Below the pieces are notes generated by a model, which saw only the letters and a list, made by a program, of their open reading frames with translations, was not told where the DNA came from and made no database searches. A stretch of 64,000 bases of DNA from Porphyromonadaceae bacterium UBA7332. GTDB lineage: Bacteria > Bacteroidota > Bacteroidia > Bacteroidales > UBA7332. This document shows positions 60,419 through 64,000 of this stretch, piece by piece; within the stretch, counting starts at the first letter, position 1, and the number at the start of each line of letters is the position of its first letter. A program made the translations under genes and the position numbers. The stretch covers positions 121,773-185,772 of the forward strand of contig DKPO01000031.1 in NCBI GenBank assembly GCA_002471225.1, in the 5' to 3' direction.

Positions 60419-61771
60419 ATGAAAATTAAATCAATTGCAACCCTGTGTCTGGCAGGGTTATTCTCTCTGCAATCTGCACAATCACAGAAATTGCTTAATG
60501 AAACTCCGCAGCAAAAGGAAGAACGGATGGAATGGTTTCAGGATGCCAAGCTTGGAATCTTTATTCATTGGGGTATTTACTCCGTAAGAGGTGTTGTTGA
60601 AAGTTGGTCTTTCTACAACAAGTATTTGTCGTATGATGAATATATGTCTCAACTTGATGGTTTTACTGCTAAAAACTATGATCCGAAAGAGTGGATCGAT
60701 CTGATTAAAGAATCAGGAGCTCAATATACCGTAATGACTTCTAAACATCATGATGGTGTTGCTTTGTGGGATACAAAAGCAAATGATTTAAGTGTGGTGA
60801 AGCAAACTCCGGCACAAAGGGATCTTCTTACTCCTTTTGTATCTGAAGCGCGTAAACAAGGATTAAAAGTTGGAATTTATTATTCTTTACTTGACTGGTC
60901 GAGTAATGATTACCCGCATGAATCACGTACGTCGATGCGCTATCAGGTGAAAGACGATCCGGCTCGCTGGCAGCGTTTTCTTGACTTTAATAATAAACAG
61001 TTAACCGAGCTGAATCAACAATATAAACCCGATTTATACTGGTTTGACGGCGACTGGGATTTTGACGGAAAGACATGGAAAGCGAAAGATCTGGCTACTA
61101 TGTTACGAAAATTCAATCCGAATGTAGTATTGAACTCTCGTATACAGGGATATGGTGACTATGAAACTCCGGAACAAGGAGTACCTGTAGCCCGTCCGAA
61201 GTCTCCCTGGTGGGAATTATGTATGACGATGAATGATAATTGGGGATATGTGCCAACAGATACAAATTATAAATCGGCTAATATGTTGCTGCGTACTTTC
61301 GTAGATTGCATCTCCAATGGGGGTAATTTACTGCTTGATATCGGGCCGAAAGAGGATGGGACTATTCCGGAAGAGCAAGTAGCGGTACTTAAGGAATTCG
61401 GAAGATGGACTAAGAAACACGCTGAGGCTATTTACGGCACACGTGCCGGAATCCCTAATGGGCATGTTATGGCATATACAGCCTTGAATAAAACGCAGGA
61501 TATTCTTTATTTATATCTGCCTTATAAACCGCAAGGTCCGATTTCGATCAAGGGACTGAAGAATAAGGTGAATCGTGCCTGGGTTGTAGGGAATGGTGCT
61601 ATGCTTGAAACAAAAGTAGTAGGAAAATTATACTGGAGTCAGGTACCGGGTATTCTTTATATTGATGTACCGGAACAAGTACTTGATCCTGAAATCACGG
61701 TTATTGCTTTACTTTTGGATGGTAAAGTTGATTTATATAACGAAGCAGGTCAGGTTATTACAAGTAATTAA
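60419..61771 (+). CDS. Alpha-L-fucosidase, GH29
   Basis: A 450-residue exported hydrolase releasing L-fucose. A signal peptide ends near SAQSQ. IFIHWGIYS and MTSKHHDGVALWDTK are typical GH29 blocks. The nucleophile is Asp210 in YWFDGDW. SNGGNLLLDIGPKEDG and a C-terminal beta-sandwich complete it. No fucose pathway is adjacent. Being next to a tRNA, it may have been acquired, but composition does not stand out to the eye. Confidence 0.93.
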   Translation: MKIKSIATLCLAGLFSLQSAQSQKLLNETPQQKEERMEWFQDAKLGIFIHWGIYSVRGVVESWSFYNKYLSYDEYMSQLDGFTAKNYDPKEWIDLIKESGAQYTVMTSKHHDGVALWDTKANDLSVVKQTPAQRDLLTPFVSEARKQGLKVGIYYSLLDWSSNDYPHESRTSMRYQVKDDPARWQRFLDFNNKQLTELNQQYKPDLYWFDGDWDFDGKTWKAKDLATMLRKFNPNVVLNSRIQGYGDYETPEQGVPVARPKSPWWELCMTMNDNWGYVPTDTNYKSANMLLRTFVDCISNGGNLLLDIGPKEDGTIPEEQVAVLKEFGRWTKKHAEAIYGTRAGIPNGHVMAYTALNKTQDILYLYLPYKPQGPISIKGLKNKVNRAWVVGNGAMLETKVVGKLYWSQVPGILYIDVPEQVLDPEITVIALLLDGKVDLYNEAGQVITSN

Positions 61772-61789
61772 TGCTTTGTTCGAATAAAG

Positions 61790-61825
61790 AAGCTATCTCA
61801 AACTAAATTGAGATAGCTTTTTTTG
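61790..61825 (+). terminator. Terminator after the fucosidase
   Basis: AAGCTATCTCAA and TTGAGATAGCTT form a perfect 12-bp stem with a 6-base loop and a T run. Confidence 0.93.
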
Positions 61826-61990
61826 TAGTATAGAAAGTAAGATCAAGTTGATTTAGCTTCTTTGTTGATAGAATCCATGTTATGGTTTTGAGAATGCCCC
61901 TGATGATTGGAAATAATATCAATTATTTATTCTGATCTACAAAGAACAAGAAGGTCTGAAATATTTAAGACTTTCACAAACAGAAAATCA

Positions 61991-62165
61991 TCTGCAACAT
62001 TTGCAACATTTGCAACATGTGGTTTAATATGTTGCTATACAGAAGAATAAAGTGTTGCAAATAGTGTTGCAAATAAACTTTGCCAAATTCATCTGCAACA
62101 CTATCTGCAACACCTGGAAGGCCTTTCTACAGAGCTTTTCAGGGATATGTTGCAAATGTTGCAGA
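61991..62165 (+). repeat. Nested inverted array of TGCAAC-type 9- and 12-bp units
   Basis: Three nine-base units (TCTGCAACA, TTTGCAACA twice; 61991-62017), two twelve-base units GTGTTGCAAATA (62052-62075), two twelve-base units ATCTGCAACACT/C (62091-62114), and two nine-base units TGTTGCAAA and TGTTGCAGA (62148-62165). The 12-mers are inverses of each other, and so are the outer 9-mers, so the whole is a nested inverted repeat. A further exact 13-bp inverted pair lies at 62135-62147 and 62210-62222. No gene is supported here. Confidence 0.85.
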
Positions 62166-62340
62166 TAAAATGAGCAAAAAACTCTTGTAGTAAAATAATG
62201 ATATGCGCGTATCCCTGAAAAGATACGGTATATCTTTTCAAAGTCTGATAGAGTCTTATTGAAAGATGTACTCCACTTATTGAGAAATTGATTACGTCCA
62301 TTCAAAGATTGACTTAATAAACAAACCTTTGTCTGCGAAA

Positions 62341-62424
62341 TTAGATACCTATATAAAATATTTTACATAGGTATCTAAAGATATTTTGCTACGTATGTAA
62401 TTTTATTTTGGTACGTATCTAATT
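62341..62424 (+). promoter_or_regulatory. Inverted-repeat site cluster upstream of the propeller gene
   Basis: TTAGATACCTAT (62341-62352) and ATAGGTATCTAA (62367-62378) are perfect inverse arms with a 14-base centre. Related direct half-sites TACGTATGTAATTT (62390-62403) and TACGTATCTAATTT (62411 onward) follow. The cluster is 106 bases before the gene at 62530. It resembles binding sites for a regulator; no promoter is seen between. Confidence 0.55.
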
Positions 62425-62529
62425 TGTAATGAGTTTGCTGGAATCAATTTTCCTGGTTTTGGTTGACACTATCCTGACGGTAAAACATGCTTTTTGGTAT
62501 TACCATTATTACTAAACACTTAAAAGATT

Positions 62530-63627
62530 ATGAAGATTTTGTATGCAGCTGTTATCATATTATTGCTGGGAGCATGTTCTGATAAAGAGAATGGAATGTG
62601 GACGGTTGATCTGGATAATAAACAGAATATATCTGTATTCGATATTTTTAAGAAGATAGAGGTCGTACAGCTGGAGGCAAATGAAGAATCTGTTTTCAGA
62701 TATATAGATAATATCATGTGTGTGGATGATTGTTATTTCATTCTGGATTCAAGAAGCTTTGCTATTTTTGTTTTCAATAAAGAAGGTAAATTCAAATATA
62801 AAATTTCGAATAAAGGAAGCGGACCGGATGAATATAGCTATATAGCTTCCTTTACCATTGATGAAAAGAATTCAGAACTGCTTTTGCTTGACGGAATGAG
62901 AAGTGAAGTTAATTATTATTCACTTGCCGGCACGTTCAAAAGAAAAATTAAACTTCCAGATTTAACGCATGCAGCTTATCAGACAATCGGACTTCTTAAT
63001 TCTGAATTGCTCGTATTCTATTCGACTACAAATAAAGATGGACGTATTATATATTATTCTGTACCGGAACAACGTATTTTGAATCAGTACATGCCCGAAC
63101 AACATAATTTCGTATTCTCATCGGTATCAACACTTAATAATAGATATTATGCAAGATCTTTTAGTAATGAAGTTTATAAGTTAGGCGAAAATGGTCCGGA
63201 ATTAGCTTTTAAATGGAATTTTGGAATTGAAAATAACGAAACGTTGTTGAATGAAAAGCTTAACACATGGGAGGAGACACTGGATTTCCATAAAAGAATC
63301 TTGAATTCGGAGATTTTAGATTATGTATTGTCGAATCAATTAAGTAGTAATCATTTGAATTATGTGAAAGTTCTGTATAAAGGAGCTTTTTTAAATTTGT
63401 TTTATAACCGGCAAGAGCATAAGTATCAGTTATGTGAAAAGTTTCGTGAGGGAGTAGATATATATCCCGGTTTTATGACGGATAAATATATGATCGGTAT
63501 AAATGATGAGACAGGTAATAGCTTGGTTCTGACAAATAAGATATTGGATGCAAATGAGCAAAGAAAATTGGAATGTTTGGGCGATGAGAGCAATCCCATT
63601 CTTGTGAAATATTATTTTAAAGATTAG
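62530..63627 (+). CDS. 6-bladed beta-propeller lipoprotein (DUF4934-like)
   Basis: A 365-residue lipoprotein (lipobox LGAC, Cys16), paralogous to the gene at 21185-22363. KIEVVQLEANEESVFRYID, FVFNKEGKFKYKISNKGSGP and DEYSYIASFTID are family blocks; the GSGPDEY turn corresponds to GEGPKDY in the paralogue. Function unknown. Like its paralogue, it lies next to a repeat-rich gene-free gap. Confidence 0.82.
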   Translation: MKILYAAVIILLLGACSDKENGMWTVDLDNKQNISVFDIFKKIEVVQLEANEESVFRYIDNIMCVDDCYFILDSRSFAIFVFNKEGKFKYKISNKGSGPDEYSYIASFTIDEKNSELLLLDGMRSEVNYYSLAGTFKRKIKLPDLTHAAYQTIGLLNSELLVFYSTTNKDGRIIYYSVPEQRILNQYMPEQHNFVFSSVSTLNNRYYARSFSNEVYKLGENGPELAFKWNFGIENNETLLNEKLNTWEETLDFHKRILNSEILDYVLSNQLSSNHLNYVKVLYKGAFLNLFYNRQEHKYQLCEKFREGVDIYPGFMTDKYMIGINDETGNSLVLTNKILDANEQRKLECLGDESNPILVKYYFKD

Positions 63628-63677
63628 ACTATCGTATATTTTAAGGTTGAGGCATCTGAATCTGCAAGATATAAAAT

Positions 63678-63715
63678 AAAGACCTCTGTTATGTTATTCA
63701 TAACGGAGGTCTTTT
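63678..63715. terminator. Bidirectional terminator between propeller gene and hflX
   Basis: AAGACCTCTGTTATG pairs with CATAACGGAGGTCTT with one mismatch, loop TTATT, T/A tails on both sides. Confidence 0.9.
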
Positions 63716-63740
63716 GTATTGGTATATGAGCGGATGGGTG

Positions 63741-64000
63741 TTACTCCTCCTCGGACTCTTCATCATAATTAAGATATAAGAAATCGTTGTAAGGGAAACG
63801 TGTAACATGAATCTCTTTAATTCTGTCGTACATCAGTTTTCTTAAATCCTCAACATTTTCTTTTTCTTTAGCCGAGATAAACATACAATCACCATGAAGT
63901 TTATTCATCCAGGTACTTTGAAGCTCTTCCAGAGATATATTTTCCTGAGTGACCGGAGAAAGATCATCCTCTTCTTTTTCGATATGAGAATATGCATCAA
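63741..64000 (-). CDS. hflX: GTPase HflX, C-terminal end (cut by window edge)
   Basis: The last 86 codons of a minus-strand gene that continues past the window. The tail reads LQSTWMNKLHGDCMFISAKE, then KENVEDLRKLMYDRIKEIHV and RFPYNDFLYLNY, ending in an acidic stretch (DEESEEE). CMFISAKE is the G5 motif of the GTPase, and the PYNDFLY end is typical of Bacteroidetes HflX, a ribosome-splitting GTPase. Only the C-terminal part is seen. Confidence 0.85.
   Translation of the reverse strand, partial: DAYSHIEKEEDDLSPVTQENISLEELQSTWMNKLHGDCMFISAKEKENVEDLRKLMYDRIKEIHVTRFPYNDFLYLNYDEESEEE

Noticed and set aside
61991..62165. CRISPR array
   Set aside because: Units are 9-12 bp, adjacent and in both orientations, without spacers of constant length; no cas gene is present.
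62024..62305. 93-codon minus-strand frame over the nested array
   Set aside because: Its Cys/Asn/Leu pattern (CNICNI, CNTICNT) is simply the translation of the repeats.

Overview
The window is a stretch of Bacteroidales chromosome. The evidence is its AT-rich composition, TAnnTTTG -7 elements (several with TTTG or TTG 19-20 bases upstream), weak Shine-Dalgarno sites, and families largely confined to Bacteroidetes (DUF4271, DUF2851, WbqC, DUF4934 propeller lipoproteins, DUF4369, a T9SS sorting domain, PnuT). A Parabacteroides/Tannerellaceae-like member is plausible, but the genus is not proven. I see no phage, transposase, insertion sequence or CRISPR array. Most of the window is housekeeping DNA with two surface-glycan blocks.

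Layout. 1-1.7 kb: two tRNA-Gln copies, then a gene-free interval rich in short repeats. 1.7-13.3 kb: FadL-type porin, glutaminyl cyclase, SudB/SudA (NfnAB-like) flavoprotein pair, metK behind a SAM-II riboswitch, LOG, DUF4271, hemD, rnpA-yidD-tatD and tyrS. 13.4-20.2 kb, mostly minus strand: DUF1015, an orphan T9SS tail, a Cys/Lys-repeat mini-protein, FHA, coaD, parE, manC and tRNA-Leu. 20.2-21.1 kb: a second gene-poor interval with the same repeat families as the first. 21.2-30.3 kb: propeller lipoprotein, xpt plus permease, OmpA, CvfB, SGNH hydrolase, AlkD and an M20 peptidase. 30.3-35.9 kb: three glycosyltransferases facing a Wzx flippase and a FemAB-like transferase. 35.9-47.2 kb: RNase Z, M16 peptidase, ComM, GH16, a PHP/DUF4369 pair, and dapB-lepB-pseudo-lepB-wbqC. 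48.6-56.4 kb: an eight-gene minus-strand operon for a nonulosonic acid, best read as legionaminic acid (LegB, LegC, LegH, LegI, LegG, PtmE, LegF), led by a possible sugar transferase. 56.4-60.2 kb: a TPP-riboswitch thiamine uptake unit (TonB receptor, PnuT, thiamine pyrophosphokinase). 60.2-64 kb: tRNA-Met(CAT), GH29 fucosidase, a third repeat-rich gap, a second propeller lipoprotein, and the 3' end of hflX.

How the parts fit. The glycosyltransferase/flippase block, manC and the legionaminate operon together supply surface polysaccharide or glycoprotein precursors. The thiamine unit moves thiamine across the outer membrane (receptor) and inner membrane (PnuT) and traps it as TPP. Its terminator lies between receptor and transporter.

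Most unusual signals: (i) a 78-bp element present twice without gaps whose inverted repeats interleave as A-B-A'-B'; (ii) arrays of 9-, 10- and 12-bp units in opposing orientations in the same gene-poor intervals and once more near 62 kb; (iii) a type I signal peptidase paralogue lacking both catalytic residues; (iv) a 20-bp palindrome that gives two convergent genes the same last five residues; (v) a SAM-II aptamer about 90 bases from its gene; (vi) inverted repeats overlapping several promoters.
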